A DNA stretch of 64,000 nucleotides from Hirundichthys speculiger (lineage: Eukaryota > Chordata > Actinopteri > Beloniformes > Exocoetidae), in contig JAGFBZ010000011.1 in assembly GCA_018398805.1 (NCBI GenBank), positions 744,001-808,000 of the forward strand, in the 5' to 3' direction. The notes below the pieces were generated by a model. That model was not told where the DNA came from and did no database searches. It saw nothing but the letters and a program-made list of their open reading frames with translations. Of this stretch, positions 25,611-36,663 are shown piece by piece. Position numbers and translations under genes: made by a program. The first letter of the stretch is position 1. Each line of letters starts with the position of its first letter.

Positions 25611-25986
25611 TGTCATGACGTGAAGCTGAATGGAGGACACAAATGCACGAGTACACTCAAATCCCAAACTGAACTGAAAATCCATAAAAAATCCAGGTGG
25701 GTAGCATACAGAAAAAAACAAGTGAAAAACCAGCAGAGAATCAAACAGGAAGCAAGACAACAGACCAGCACAGACAGGGGCAATGACAAGACTTAAATAG
25801 ACAGAGGGACAAACGAGAGGCAGGTGCAGGCAATCAGGGTAACACCGGGAAGGAAGCAAAGCAGAAAACAACGGAGACAAGACAGACCTTCAAAATAAAA
25901 CAGGAAAAAGAACAGACAAGAGACAGGGAGTGACGCTAACTTGACACAAAACACAGAGACTGCCATGGCTGACCTAAACCATGACA
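25611..25986 (-). mobile_element. 3' long terminal repeat of a Gypsy-type LTR retrotransposon (376 bp)
   Basis: On the minus strand the segment begins TGTCATGGTTTAGG and ends GTCATGACA, the TG...CA borders of an LTR. It contains a promoter-like tatttaagtc (about 25795 in plus coordinates). Immediately before the LTR start, on the element strand, is a purine-rich tract (ggtggggggtac), the expected polypurine tract, which marks this as a 3' LTR. A partial second LTR of the same family lies at 33130-33355. The Gypsy assignment is inferred from overall structure and not from pol. Confidence 0.75.
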
Positions 25987-26640
25987 GTACCCCCCACCAA
26001 AGGACCGGCTCCCAGACGGTCAAAACAAAAACACCAAAAAAAAAAAAAAAGAGAGGGAGCAGAGCAGGCAGGGAGGAGGGGGCCAGAAAGCGGGAACCAA
26101 AAGAAACAAAACCGAAGACAGAGAAAAAAGGGAGAGAAGAAAATACAAAAACAAACCAACTGTCACTAGGCCCCAAGGACCCGGGAGCAAAAGTCCAGGC
26201 GGGCAGCCTCAGCACGGGACAAACGGCAGAGACAGTTCGGGTGGATGGCCTCTGCGCCAGGGAGACGGCAGAGACGGTTTGGGCAGACGGCCTCGGCACC
26301 GGGCAGACGGTAGAGACGGTTTGGGCGGACGGCCTCGGCGCCAGACGAAAACCAGGAGCTGATGTGGCGGATGGCCGCAGTGGACTGGAACCAGGAGCCG
26401 GCCAGGTGGATGGCTGCGCCGGTGGCGGACAGGAACCAGGAGCTGGCAAGCCGGACGCTGCAGCAGCGCTGGTGGCGGCTCTGGCGGAGACGGAGACGAC
26501 CGCAGCTCCTGCTGCAGCGCTGGCAACGACGGAGCCAGGAGGCGACGTGGCGGGCGGCCGCGGTGCCGGACGGGAACCAGGAGGCACCTCGTCGCCACGA
26601 GGCGACGTGGCACCTGCGTCGGTGCCTCGTTGCCTCGTGA
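25987..26640 (-). mobile_element. internal 3' segment of the same LTR retrotransposon, Pro/Ala/Ser-rich frame with short tandem repeats
   Basis: This segment adjoins the polypurine tract and is far more GC-rich than the surrounding DNA. The minus strand holds an open frame (26587 down into the LTR) rich in Pro, Ala, Ser and Arg, with repeated RPSAQTVSAVC-like units encoded by about three 41-44-bp tandem copies at 26216-26342. gag, protease, RT and integrase are absent, so this is a 5'-truncated copy. The 245-codon plus-strand frame over the same DNA is its antisense shadow. Confidence 0.6.
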
Positions 26641-27162
26641 ATGATCCTTTAGATGGACTTGAGTTTTTGAGTTTCTGAAATTATATGACTGTTTAAAAAT
26701 TGCATCAGGTCACTATGACCCGTTTCTCAGTATCTAATGTAGAATATTCTAATCCATGTGGGATATTGTTCAGGTACCATGGCATGATTTTCTGTGGCTA
26801 GCTGAGAGGAATTTAGCTCAAGGCTCAAATGTTAACAAGTGGTTAAAATTACAGCATTTCCTTAGATTCATTGTCTTGTGCTGACAACAGCTGTCTTGTA
26901 CGCTGTATGTGAGTTACCTGACCCTCTCTGCTTGTATACAAATGGAGATTAAATCCACTTGCACCCTCTGTCCGATTGTCAAGTCAAGTGCTTTGTTAAG
27001 CGTTGTACAATTGCCTCACTAGAACTCACTAATTATTGGTAAACTAATATACATCAATTTGAATTCATTTTATAACAATGACATTTCAAGGTAAATGAAA
27101 GGACAAGTGAATGCAACTTGGAACAGATTGTTGCTATTGCATTTGCCTAGTAAAGTCTAGAT
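26641..27162. other. no recognisable gene
   Basis: AT-rich spacer between the LTR element and the tail of the minus-strand LINE. Nothing is recognised. Confidence 0.45.
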
Positions 27163-28076
27163 TTTCAATTCAGTTCAATTCAATTAAATTTAATTAAGTT
27201 TGATTTAATTTAATTATACTTTTTTGATCCCCAAAGGGGAAATTCCATTGTACAGTAACTGTCATGATTTAAGTCTTCTTCAATGATTCATTATACATGA
27301 TAGTGGTCTGTGTTGCAGCGGATCTGAAGATGCTTCTGACTGAAAACACTCTGTTGCTGAATCACTGTGCTGTGCAGAGGATGTTCAGAGTTGCAGAATC
27401 ACCTATAGAGGCTCCAGAATGATCCATAAGACAAGCCAACCTTCTTTTTTTTAGTTTGTTCAGTTTTGTATGTCACCGGCTCTGATGCTTCTCCCTCAAC
27501 AAATGACTGAAGAGAGGAGTGCACTCTCCACAACAGACACAGAAGATATGCAACATCTTGCTACAAACAGTCAATACTTCCTCAAGAAGTAAAGTCCACT
27601 TTGTCCCTATCTAGCTATCTGTAGTCCACCACCACCTCCACTTCTTCTCCCATGATGGAAATACTCTTGGACTCAATCTCGGCTCTCCTACAATTCACAA
27701 TCATCTCCTTTGTCTTGTTCGCATTAAAGATGAGATGATTGTTCCCATACCATGTGGCAAAGTGGCCCACCAGCTCTCTGTATTTAGTCTTTTGTCCATC
27801 ACCGATACAGCAAGCAGTGAGATTCATGACTGAGGTGGAAGATGAGACATTTTAGATGGAAGTTGTGGGTCAAGGGAGGGTGGGAGGTCTGTTTGGCTGG
27901 CAGCAGGAGAGGATGTTGAACTTGTCTCTGAACTGAACCTATTGAAGAATAGGTTCAGTTCATTGGCTCTGTCCAGACTTCCATCTCCCTTATTCTCCTT
28001 CTGCTTGAAGCCTGTGATCCTTTTTCATTCTTGACCACAGATCACAAGCGGACTGACTGGCTTTTGTATACTTAAA
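27163..28076 (-). mobile_element. minus-strand LINE fragment (RT region to 3' tail)
   Basis: The 3' end is at the low coordinates. The reverse complement of 27215-27250 reads ggaatttcccctttggggat followed by caaaaaagta, and then an AATT-rich microsatellite tail, a common fish LINE ending. Upstream on the minus strand (27827-27615) is a reverse-transcriptase stretch containing HFATWYGNNHLIFNANKTKE, matching the FxxWCxxNxLxLNxxKTKExVVDFR region of Rex/CR1-like enzymes. Further upstream (about 28045-27945) come pieces reading LWSRMKK and, in another frame, NELNLFFNRF, also typical of these ORF2 proteins. Multiple frameshifts make it inactive. Confidence 0.75.
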
Positions 28077-28374
28077 GAGATTGCTGCATTATAAAGGACA
28101 AAATTATTAGTAGAAAATGGTATAAGTAACTAATTTAAGCTAACTATCTGGATGATTTGTGACAAACCTTCAGCTACGATTCTTCCCAGATGCTGTAGTG
28201 TGACATAATGGGGAATTTGTCTCTTCGTGTCACAGGTGTATTTAGAATGGTTAAAAACTTTGCAGTTTTAAGAAACCATACATAATGCGATGATCATCAT
28301 TGTTGTTACTGTTTATTTCATTGTATAACTGTGTAATCCAAAAGAAAATACACACTTCAAGTTTAAGAGAGTTG

Positions 28375-28375
<1 letters not shown>

Positions 28376-28413
<38 letters not shown>

Positions 28414-28436
28414 TATATTTATATATATATATATAT

Positions 28437-28505
<69 letters not shown>
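28376..28505. repeat. (TA)n then (CA)n compound microsatellite
   Basis: About 100 bp of TA repeats with rare 'gata' or 'ttta' interruptions, then about 12 CA units, abutting the left end of MITE copy 2. Confidence 0.96.
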
Positions 28506-28507
<2 letters not shown>

Positions 28508-28871
28508 GTCATGGAAAAAATTATTAGACCACCCTTGTTTTCTTTCTTCAGTTTCTTGTTCATATTTTAATGCCTGGTACAACTAAAGCTACATTTGTTT
28601 GGACAAACATAACGATAACCACAAAGATTGCTCATAAGAGTTTTATTTAAGAGCTGATATCTTACCATTTTCCATGGTTTTCTTGATTATAACCTAAATC
28701 ACTTAAGTTTTTACATCAATAGCTATGGCGTTGTACTGCCAAAAACACTGCTTTTATGCATTCAGTGTTTTCTTGTCTGTTTTAGTCACATGATGACGTT
28801 TAGTGGTACCAGGTATTAAAATGAACAAGAAAGTGAAGAAGAAATGGTGGTCTAATAATTTTTTCCATGAC

Positions 28872-28873
<2 letters not shown>
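28506..28873 (-). mobile_element. Tc1/mariner-like MITE, copy 2 (368 bp, inverted relative to copies 1 and 3)
   Basis: The termini are CAGTCATGGAAAAAATTA and TTTTTTCCATGACTG. The internal sequence is the reverse complement of the copy at 36240: here 'gcctggtacaactaaag' is at the left and 'tagtggtaccaggtatta' at the right. There is no ORF. It is bordered by (TA)n/(CA)n on the left and (TG)n/(TA)n on the right. Confidence 0.87.

Positions 28874-28940
<67 letters not shown>
28874..28940. repeat. (TG)n/(TA)n microsatellite right of MITE copy 2
   Basis: A short tgtgtgt run followed by about 30 TA units. Confidence 0.96.
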
Positions 28941-28942
<2 letters not shown>

Positions 28943-29734
28943 TATATATTCAGCTGTTTAACATGGGTTTCTTCTTTTTTATTGTCATATAGTCTTATGG
29001 TGGTTCAAAGATCAGCACTGCGGAGAAGTTGTGGGTCAAAGTTGGGCCGCAGTCACCCTGGAGACTTTTTTGTACATCACATAAGGAAAAAATAAATTTG
29101 ATGTACATAATAAAATTAATGATGGCTGAAATTCATTTTGCTTCCTGAGTTTCATGGTCTTGGTATTGCACAAGCTGGCTTACTGGCACACTGTGAAGGT
29201 TTACTGGGAGACATAGAGCCATCCTCATTTTTGTGAATGACTAAAGTTTTTCCAACTGTGACAATTCAAAATGTGAAAATGAGTGAAAGTTCACTGAATA
29301 GCAAATGTATTTTTGGTTGCTCTTGGGTATACATTCATCATCACACCCATCAGTGGAGCAGGTGTATGAACATCAAGAGATGGGGAATGTTTTTATTTAA
29401 GGTTTCGAGCCAGGTGTTTGTTTGTTTAAGCTTTTTCTGGTGGAGAGAGGCAGCTATCAAGACATGTGATAAAACACATCCACAGCTCTGCACCACACTG
29501 ACAAGTTTATGCAGATTGGTTCCAAAATAACGAAATGCACACACCACCCAGGTATTTTTAATTACACTGGCTGATTACACATCCAGCCTAGGCTGAAGTT
29601 AAATGAAGCTTTGATGATAATTAAAACTGTGCAAATAAGAACAGAGTTGTAATACAGTGGGGTTCATTGGCTGGTGTAAAAACAGACACTGAAGTATAGG
29701 GACTAGTTCTCTCTCTGTCTTTCTCTCTCTTGTG

Positions 29735-29738
<4 letters not shown>

Positions 29739-29796
<58 letters not shown>

Positions 29797-29801
29797 CATA
29801 C

Positions 29802-29839
<38 letters not shown>

Positions 29840-29840
29840 G
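29739..29840. repeat. (TA)n microsatellite with CATA interruptions
   Basis: A TA array of about 100 bp, interrupted by cacatacatacat near 29790-29803, directly upstream of a tailed retroposon fragment. Confidence 0.96.
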
Positions 29841-29844
29841 GATG

Positions 29845-30033
29845 TTCTAAATTGCCCGTAGGAGTGATTGTGAGTGTGCATGGTTGTTTGTCTATATGTG
29901 GCCCTGCGATGGACTGGCGACCTGTTCAAGGTGGACCCCTGCCTTTCGCCCAAAGTGTGCTGGGATAGGCTCCAGCAGATCCCCTGTGACCCTACAGAGG
30001 ATTAAGTGGGTATAGATAATGGATGGATGGAAG
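29845..30033 (+). repeat. 3' end of the GGATGGATG-tailed fish retroposon family
   Basis: It reads 'ctaaattgcccgtaggagtg', 'cctgcgatggactggcgacc', 'gggataggctccagcagatc' and ends with taatggatggatgg. Orientation is plus, opposite to the copies at 5885 and 17738. Its left edge abuts the (TA)n array. Confidence 0.8.
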
Positions 30034-30049
30034 AAAGCAGGCAGGCACT

Positions 30050-30330
30050 GATCATGGCTGCACAAGAACAGGCCTGAAACCCAAGATCAATAGAGGCCGG
30101 ACCCTAGATGAAAGCCCCTGAAACAGTGCAGCACATCACAGCAGGGAGTCAGATGTTGGCAGGCAAAGCATACATGGAACACCATAACCAGACAGCTGGC
30201 ATGGTCTACAGGAACATCTGCGCTGAGTATGAACTAGAAGTCCCAGGGTCAAGATGGAGGACACCTACAAATTTGGTTGAGAACAAGGCGATCAAGGTGC
30301 TGTGGGACACCAGAAGACAGCAGTGGTGAC
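30050..30330 (+). pseudogene. LINE ORF fragment (C-terminal part)
   Basis: The plus strand at about 30108-30329 encodes AGKAYMEHHNQTAGMVYRNI and continues CAEYELEVPGSRW...VENKAIKVLWD. I recognise this as the region between the RT and the far C-terminus of a fish LINE protein, where intact copies usually read ERHNQVAGIVYRNIC...PKW...VENDRAKILWDF. The frame ends in TGA at 30327-30329, directly before the pogo-like MITE. The clade is uncertain; an R4/Dong-like or related LINE with a C-terminal endonuclease is possible. Confidence 0.6.
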
Positions 30331-30331
30331 A

Positions 30332-30830
30332 CAGTGATCCCTTATTTTTCATGGTTAATGGGGTCCGGCGTCCCCCCCGTGAAAATCAAAATCTGCGAAC
30401 TGGAGCTGGAGCCCCCCGAGCCTAAATAATGTGTTTAAAATATGTTTAAAAATCGCAAAAAAAAGTAGTGAGGCACTGCAGCAAAACAAGACAAAGGCTC
30501 AACTGTGGTCTTTCTGTTACCTTCACAGCCTCTGGTCTCTGAACTGTAGTAAATAAACTGCTCTTTCATCTAACCCCATTTTCATTCTGCCGTCCCACGA
30601 CACACATACTACATTACCCATGAGGCCACACCATTACTCATAAGGCCACCCTCTCAAAGGGGCCAGGCTGGCTCACGACATTTCTTTGCTGCGAGAGAAC
30701 GTGCACAACATCCTGTGATGTTTCCGCAATTTTTTTCTTAATTTTTTAATAAATTATTTATTTTTGAAAAAAAAATCCACGAATAACTAAAACCGCGGAA
30801 CTTAAAGCGCGAATTGGCGAGGGATCACTG
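30332..30830. mobile_element. pogo/Tigger-like MITE (499 bp)
   Basis: The terminal inverted repeats are CAGTGATCCCTTA at the left and GCGAGGGATCACTG at the right. The inner right end reads, as reverse complement, 'gccaattcgcgctttaagtt', typical of Tigger/pogo ends. TA follows the right end and CA (a mutated TA?) precedes the left. There is no transposase ORF. The element was inserted directly behind the LINE fragment. Confidence 0.72.
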
Positions 30831-31934
30831 TAGAATGTGCACCCCTGCACATTCCTTTACCATAAGGGTAAAGGGATGTGCAATAAAGTTAAATGTCATA
30901 CATTAATATGCAAAGTAAAAACATGATTTAACACAATATTGGTGTTTATACATTTACAACGTAGGAAAGTCAACATTTCATTTATAAGTCATAATGTTAT
31001 GTTATAAAATTGCTTATAAATGGGACAGGACAAAGCATTAGTAACTCATTTTTTTAAATCTGCAATAATTGGTGCTGATAAACACTCCCGAAGTCATTAA
31101 TTCTGCTAGTTTTCTCATGTTGGTGGTTGACACACATTGTTCTTTGTTGCTATTTCAGGAACAAAGAAAGAAGTAGAGGAGGGAGTGCCATAAAACTACA
31201 GAGTGAAAATAACAGACTGGGCACGTACACAATATAACAGCCCCTTGTGTCCTCACTTGTGCATTTTCTTATGCTCTGCTTTCTCTGAAAATGTTTGCCT
31301 TTAAAATGGCCTTCACCATTTTCACTGACACTTAGGTATAATGTCAAAATGTCTGTCCTGTGTCCTTCATCATTTTTTCTGCTTTCTATAATTGAATAAC
31401 AGTAACCACTGAAGATGAATCATGCATCCTGAAACTGTTGACCATTTGATTGTAACAGTAATTTGCAAAAATATATAATTTCATTCAACAATCAGTAAAT
31501 CTATCTACAAATAACCATCACAAGCAGGCAAAAAGTGTCCTTGAGCTTCCTAGTCTTTAACTAAATACCAGAAATTTCTGAGGATTTCAACATCGGGAGG
31601 AAAAAAAACCATTTCAGAGTCACCTCAGTCAAAAAAAAAAAAAGAAGGAATCCCTCTTTAAATCAGCCTTACACTTCATTTATATCACTGCCTCCATTAA
31701 TGAAGCACATTTAATAGGTTAATTTAATAACAGATCAGCACCTTCACTCACATTGTAATGGTCAGTCCATTACAAGGAAGGAGCAAGTCTGCAGTCAATG
31801 TATTATACACTGCGCTGTAAAATGAAAGATTTCACCAAATGCCACTGACTGGTCGTCCTCTAGAAATGACCCTTCCTTCCTGTATGAGTGGGTGGACTTC
31901 TTCTGCTGCTGCGAAAAGACTGATACTTTTGCAG

Positions 31935-31974
<40 letters not shown>

Positions 31975-33129
31975 AGATACTAGATTAATAGATTGCTGCC
32001 ACCTGGCAGGTCTGACTTTGTTTCTGAAAGAATGTCAGATTCAAACAGATCTTTAAATCACACAACAGCCACAAGCATTACTGCACAGCTAAAATGTAAA
32101 GATGATTCATCCTATTGAACACAAAAATGGGCATTTCATAAAGAAATACAATTTGTTTTTAATATTCAGTTTCAAGGAAAACTGTTAAAACATTTAGCTT
32201 TTTTTTCCCCTTAGGTCGCTCTATTACATGTGCTGTTAAAAAAGGGCAGTTTGTTTATTGGTGGTTATTGGAAATCAGTGTGATTGTGTGGTCTTATATT
32301 GATCCAAGCCTACCACATACACCATCGCAGAGGCAGACTCCAGTGCATTCATAGTGTGCAGGCAATTGAGAGGTCATCCTCTGCATTGTGTCTTCCTCCA
32401 TCATTGAGAGCGTACAATCCAATCAAGATGTAGGGGCTGCAGGTTTATAACACACTGCCAGAATGGACAGTGCCTGTATTTTAACCACATGTCTCACTTC
32501 TTCCCTCCAGGGAGTAAGGAAGAGCAGAGGACAATAGAGGTGAAGCAGCTCTGTAAATCTAACACCAGCTACTTTGGCTTTATTGGAGTTTGGACAAAAG
32601 GATGTCTGAAAGGTTTTTCTGTCACCTGCCTTGCTGTTAGCTGAGAACTGCATGCTTTATATCAATTCTGTGCAAGGTGTCATATAAAATGGCACCAGCT
32701 TGAGAGTGTGAGAAAATTGGTATTTTGTAGCTAAAACTGAAATGGGGGTACATTGTGCAAGGACTGTGATAAAAGTATGTATTGTTCTTGAATTGACCCA
32801 AAAGAGAGTGGGAAGCAAAAGGTCATGAACAACTGGCCATAAGGGCAAGTAAGCATATTGGGAAGCTTCTCTGTCATTTCCATCTGCCCAAGAGAGATTT
32901 TCCTCCACTCACTCGTAGCTGCAACCCCATTGTCCACAGAGCCCACCTGCCACTGTCTCCATTTTCCACTGCTGTGCCCACTTCATCTGTCTCCCCTGCC
33001 AACCAACACTCTTAAATTCAGGCCTTTTCTCTGCCATCCAAGTTTCCTCCTCATCCTGAAACCCTCTGACATGCCTTACTTCGACGACGAGAGGGAAAAC
33101 AAGCAGGACTGCAACATGTAACACGACTA
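30831..33129. other. no recognisable gene; one (CA)n at 31940-31972
   Basis: Ordinary AT-rich sequence with a 16-unit (CA)n microsatellite at about 31940-31972. The segment at about 32985-33075 shares sequence with 34950-35045 (see findings). No coding region is recognised. Confidence 0.45.
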
Positions 33130-33355
33130 ATGGACCCACAGAGAACAGGGGAAAATGACAAGACTTAAATACACAGAGGAACAAACGAGAGGCAGGTGCA
33201 GGGAATCAGGAGTAACGAGAGGAAGGAAGCAAAGCAGAAAACAACAGAGACAAGACAGACCTTTCAAAGTAAAACAGGAAACACTAAAGACAGGGAGAGA
33301 CGCCAACTTGACAGACACACACACAGAGCTGCCATGGCTGACCCAGGCCATGACA
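33130..33355 (-). mobile_element. partial LTR, same family as 25611-25986
   Basis: It shares 'gacaagacttaaata', 'ggacaaacgagaggcagg'-like text, 'gaaggaagcaaagcagaaaa' and 'ctgccatggctgac' with the LTR at 25611-25986 and ends at the TG border (minus strand TGTCATGGCCTGGG at 33355). The LTR 3' half is missing, so this is a broken solo or partial LTR. Confidence 0.7.
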
Positions 33356-33429
33356 TCAACATAGGTAACAACATAGGTAAATATCCAATAGTTTTCTGGT
33401 ATATATATATTCCTCCGTGTCTCAACCTG

Positions 33430-36015
33430 CCAGTACCAGTACTGCGCCCATTAAACTTGCACTACTTAATGTGAGATCCATGGCTAAAAAGACATTTATT
33501 ATGAGTGATAACATTATTAGCAATAAATTGTACCAGCTGAAATCTAGCTTGATAACTCTGTTGATTCAAACATCATCCACCAACTACAGTTTTTAACACC
33601 ACACCCAAACAAACAGGAGAAGTGTTGCTATGATTGTCGTATATAAAGATATTTGTAGTTGTGTCTTAAGCATTATCTGAGTTTTCTTCACTACGTCTTA
33701 CCATTTAACACCTACCTAAACAAAGATATGGCTTGTTGGAAGAAATTGGTGAACGTTTGTCTCAAATCCCCACAAAGTTTGGCAGTATGATAACTGATAC
33801 AAAACGGTTCATTAGCTTGAATGCTAATGAACATGAGATTTCAAAACATGACATCCCTGGACCAACCCATACAAAGGGTCATACATTTGAACTAAAGTTT
33901 TCCAAATGTCCTGGCTATCAAAGCTTTAACTGTTCTAGATGCAGCCATGTCTTATCAATATTCCATATTTTTTGAATGAGCTGTTCCTCTGTAAAAACAA
34001 ACACCAACCAATTAATCAGGAAGCGTTATGATAATGAAGATTTGGTTGATATGTTCATTTTTGGAGGATATAGCACTGATACTGGCATCATGTTTTGCCA
34101 CAGCGGACAATTTCCAATGTCTTAAATTTTATATATACAGTCAGTAGCCGACTTAAAACTTAGATCAGTTCCGACAAACCAGTCGTAAGTCAGATTGGTT
34201 GTAAATCGGAGCATATACAAAATGGATAAAAAATTGTCCTGTATAACTAATTGGCTGCCAGCTAACTGCAAAGCATGTTTACTGATTTTCCGAAGCCCAC
34301 AGATTTTATAACTATGTGAACACTGAAACCACCAAAATAAAGGGTAGAGTCTCTTCTTTCCTCAGAACACAGACAAACAGACAGATAAAAGCCGGCAAAA
34401 ACATAACCTCCTTGGCGGAGGTAAAAATTGTTCATTTACCTGGGTAGCTGGGTTACGCTCATACAGACAAGGGGCTCTCCTAGTCAATGGGAAGTATGTT
34501 TACGTTCAGTAAACTCTGGGAGTTGCGAGTAGCAGCTCGTACTGTATTTTTGCCTTTCGTATCCTGAAATTTCTTTCGTAACAAGAGGCAATATTTTCCC
34601 GCTGAGGCATTTCGTAACCTGAAAATTTTGTATGTAGAGACGTTCATAAGTAGAGGTACCACTATACATTTAAATGAATGCCTCATTGTCTGTTTGGTAT
34701 AATGGACATTTTGTTGAAAATGTCAGGTTCACAGCTAGTTTTTAATCTCACTGAAGAGGGATGGGTTTTCATTTTTCACAAGGTAGTTTAAAATCAGCAG
34801 AAAAAAAAATCTTCATGGGATTCCACAAGGTTTAGTTCATGACCCATTTTTTTTCCTGAAATGAGACAGGCTCCCTCCTTTTACATACTTTCCACAGCCA
34901 AACCTTCAAATGCAACAAAATTCATTTTTTGTTGTTGTCTTTAATCCATTAGTCTCCTCTGCCAACCAGCACTCTCAAATTCAGGTCTGCTTTCTATGAA
35001 CCATCTGCTTGCCATTTACTCCTCAACCTGGTAGCCTTCTGACTATGTCCAAACTAATGGCATATAGTTGAGCATAAGCAAGTATCTCCATTTTCCTCCT
35101 TAGTGCTGCTACAGAAGACCATGACACCAACTATCTCAATGTGCTTGTTGTTGGCTTATTCAAGGTCCAGTGTACAAAGATCAACAGTTGCTGTACTTTT
35201 ACCCTTCTTCGATGACAACAACATTGCCTTTTCATATGCAGATGATATGCAGATGTGCATATCATTTTGCTCTGACAACCTGAATTTTGTTGCTGAGATG
35301 GTAAAATGTATCAATTATATGTGAGTTGTCAAGAAACATAGATGTGACTTGCTGTTGTACCACATATTCAGGAACAGAAACTGTGTTTACAGTTGTCATG
35401 GCAGTATCTAAAACATGTTAAGTAAGTGAAAAAGTTTGGTATTGGTTTGCAAATTAGTCTCAGTTCTGATAATTACATTAAAGACATCACCAGGAGAGCT
35501 TTCTACTGCTTAAAAACATGTCTCAAATTAGCAAATTCATATCTGACACTGAGAAATTGGTTCAACAAAATCATTTCAGCTAAATAGGATGCAGCACTGA
35601 GAGTTCATACTCAAATGCTGTAAGTGAACACATTAGTCAGGCACTGAAGTCACTTCATTGGGTACCAGTTTCCAGTAAAGAATCGCTTTCAAAATGTTTG
35701 TTACTCCACAAAGCACTTAATGGTTTGACCTCCCCCCAGTACTTCTCTGACTTGCTCAGTGTCTATAACCCGATCAGCTCTCTCAGGTCATCTGAAGCAG
35801 GCCTTTTAGCTGTTCCCAGAATTAGATCCAGTTCAGCTGAGGGTGTTTTCAGTTATTGTGGTCCAGCTCTCTGGAACGAGCTGCATGCTGACCTGAGGTC
35901 AATAACAACTGTGTCAACTGCATTCAAAAGCAAACTCAAAACTTTCCTCCTGTCAGAGACCTACAATGAATAACTGTGAGTACTTGGATGTGTGTGGACT
36001 TGTATTTTTACTTCA
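33430..36015 (+). mobile_element. degraded L2/CR1-like LINE (endonuclease and RT pieces) interrupted by other repeats
   Basis: Pieces of one LINE ORF2 appear in the expected order on the plus strand. LALLNVRSMAKKTF (about 33456-33497) is the start of the AP-endonuclease. A region with GPTHTKGHTFELKFS (about 33861-33903) is the late endonuclease motif (usual form SGPTHxxGHTLDLVF). GIPQGLVHDPFF (34817-34852) is the RT motif usually written GVPQGSVLGPLLF. SYADDMQM (35232-35255) is the catalytic YADD. From 35640 to 35970 an almost continuous frame gives the C-terminal LHWVPV...LLLHKALNG and PALWNELHADLR region. The distance from GIPQG to YADD (about 420 bp) is far longer than in an intact enzyme (about 100 bp), showing an insertion. 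Frameshifts and stops are abundant. Confidence 0.75.
34138..34668. mobile_element. pogo/Tigger-like MITE inserted in the L2-like LINE
   Basis: The right end, read on the minus strand, is TAGTGGTACCTCTACTTATG and continues with gaacg-type text, a common Tigger-like terminus. The left part contains repeated cgacttaaaac, gtcgtaagtcag and gttgtaaatcgg motifs, the same 'gtcgtaagtcgg' style seen in such elements. It is flanked by TATATACAG at the left and ACTATACA at the right. It may be a composite of two related elements. Confidence 0.5.
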
Positions 36016-36204
36016 CAGTTTATCTTTGTTGTTATTTATGCTGTAAAGCATATAGACACATTAGATGTGTATGATCATTCAAATTCATGCTGTAAAGTTC
36101 TTTTATCTGCTACAACTAATGTGAGGTTAGCGCATATATGAATGTATATGTGTGGGAGTATGTGTGTGTGTACGCACAAACACTCCCACACTCCCATACT
36201 CCCT

Positions 36205-36206
36205 AT

Positions 36207-36238
<32 letters not shown>

Positions 36239-36239
36239 G
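36205..36239. repeat. (CA)n/(TA)n microsatellite
   Basis: About 13 CA units followed by a short TA run, abutting the left end of MITE copy 3. Confidence 0.95.
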
Positions 36240-36603
36240 CAGTCATGGAAAAAATTATTAGACCACCATTTTTTCTTCACTTTCTTGTTCATTTTAATAT
36301 CTGGTACCACTAAACGTCATCATGTGACTAAAACAGACAGAAAAGAAAACACTGAATGCATAAAGCAGTGTGTTTTTGGCAGTACAACGCCATAGCTATT
36401 GATGTAAAAACTTAAGTGATTTAGGTTATAATCAAGAAAACCATGGAAAATGGTAAGATATCAGCTCTTAAATAAAACTCTTATGAGCAATCTTTGTGGT
36501 TATCGTTATGTCTGTCCAAACAAATGTACCTTTAGTTGTACCAGGCATTAAAATGAACAAGAAACTGAAGAAAACAAGGGTGGTCTAATAATTTTTTCCA
36601 TGA

Positions 36604-36606
<3 letters not shown>
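36240..36606 (+). mobile_element. Tc1/mariner-like MITE, copy 3 (367 bp)
   Basis: The termini are CAGTCATGGAAAAAATTA and TTTTTTCCATGACTG. The interior is very similar to copy 1 (11080-11444) in the same orientation; for example, both share 'tgactaaaacagacagaaaa' and 'ataaaactcttatgagcaat'. There is no ORF. Confidence 0.88.

Positions 36607-36659
<53 letters not shown>
36607..36659. repeat. (TA)n microsatellite right of MITE copy 3
   Basis: About 26 TA units starting immediately at the MITE end. Confidence 0.97.

Positions 36660-36663
<4 letters not shown>

Noticed and set aside
25941..26678. 245-codon plus-strand open frame rich in Gly, Ala, Thr and Glu
   Set aside because: It is antisense to the LTR retrotransposon's 3' segment and results from GC-rich tandem repeats; the element's polypurine tract and LTR orientation place the real strand as minus.
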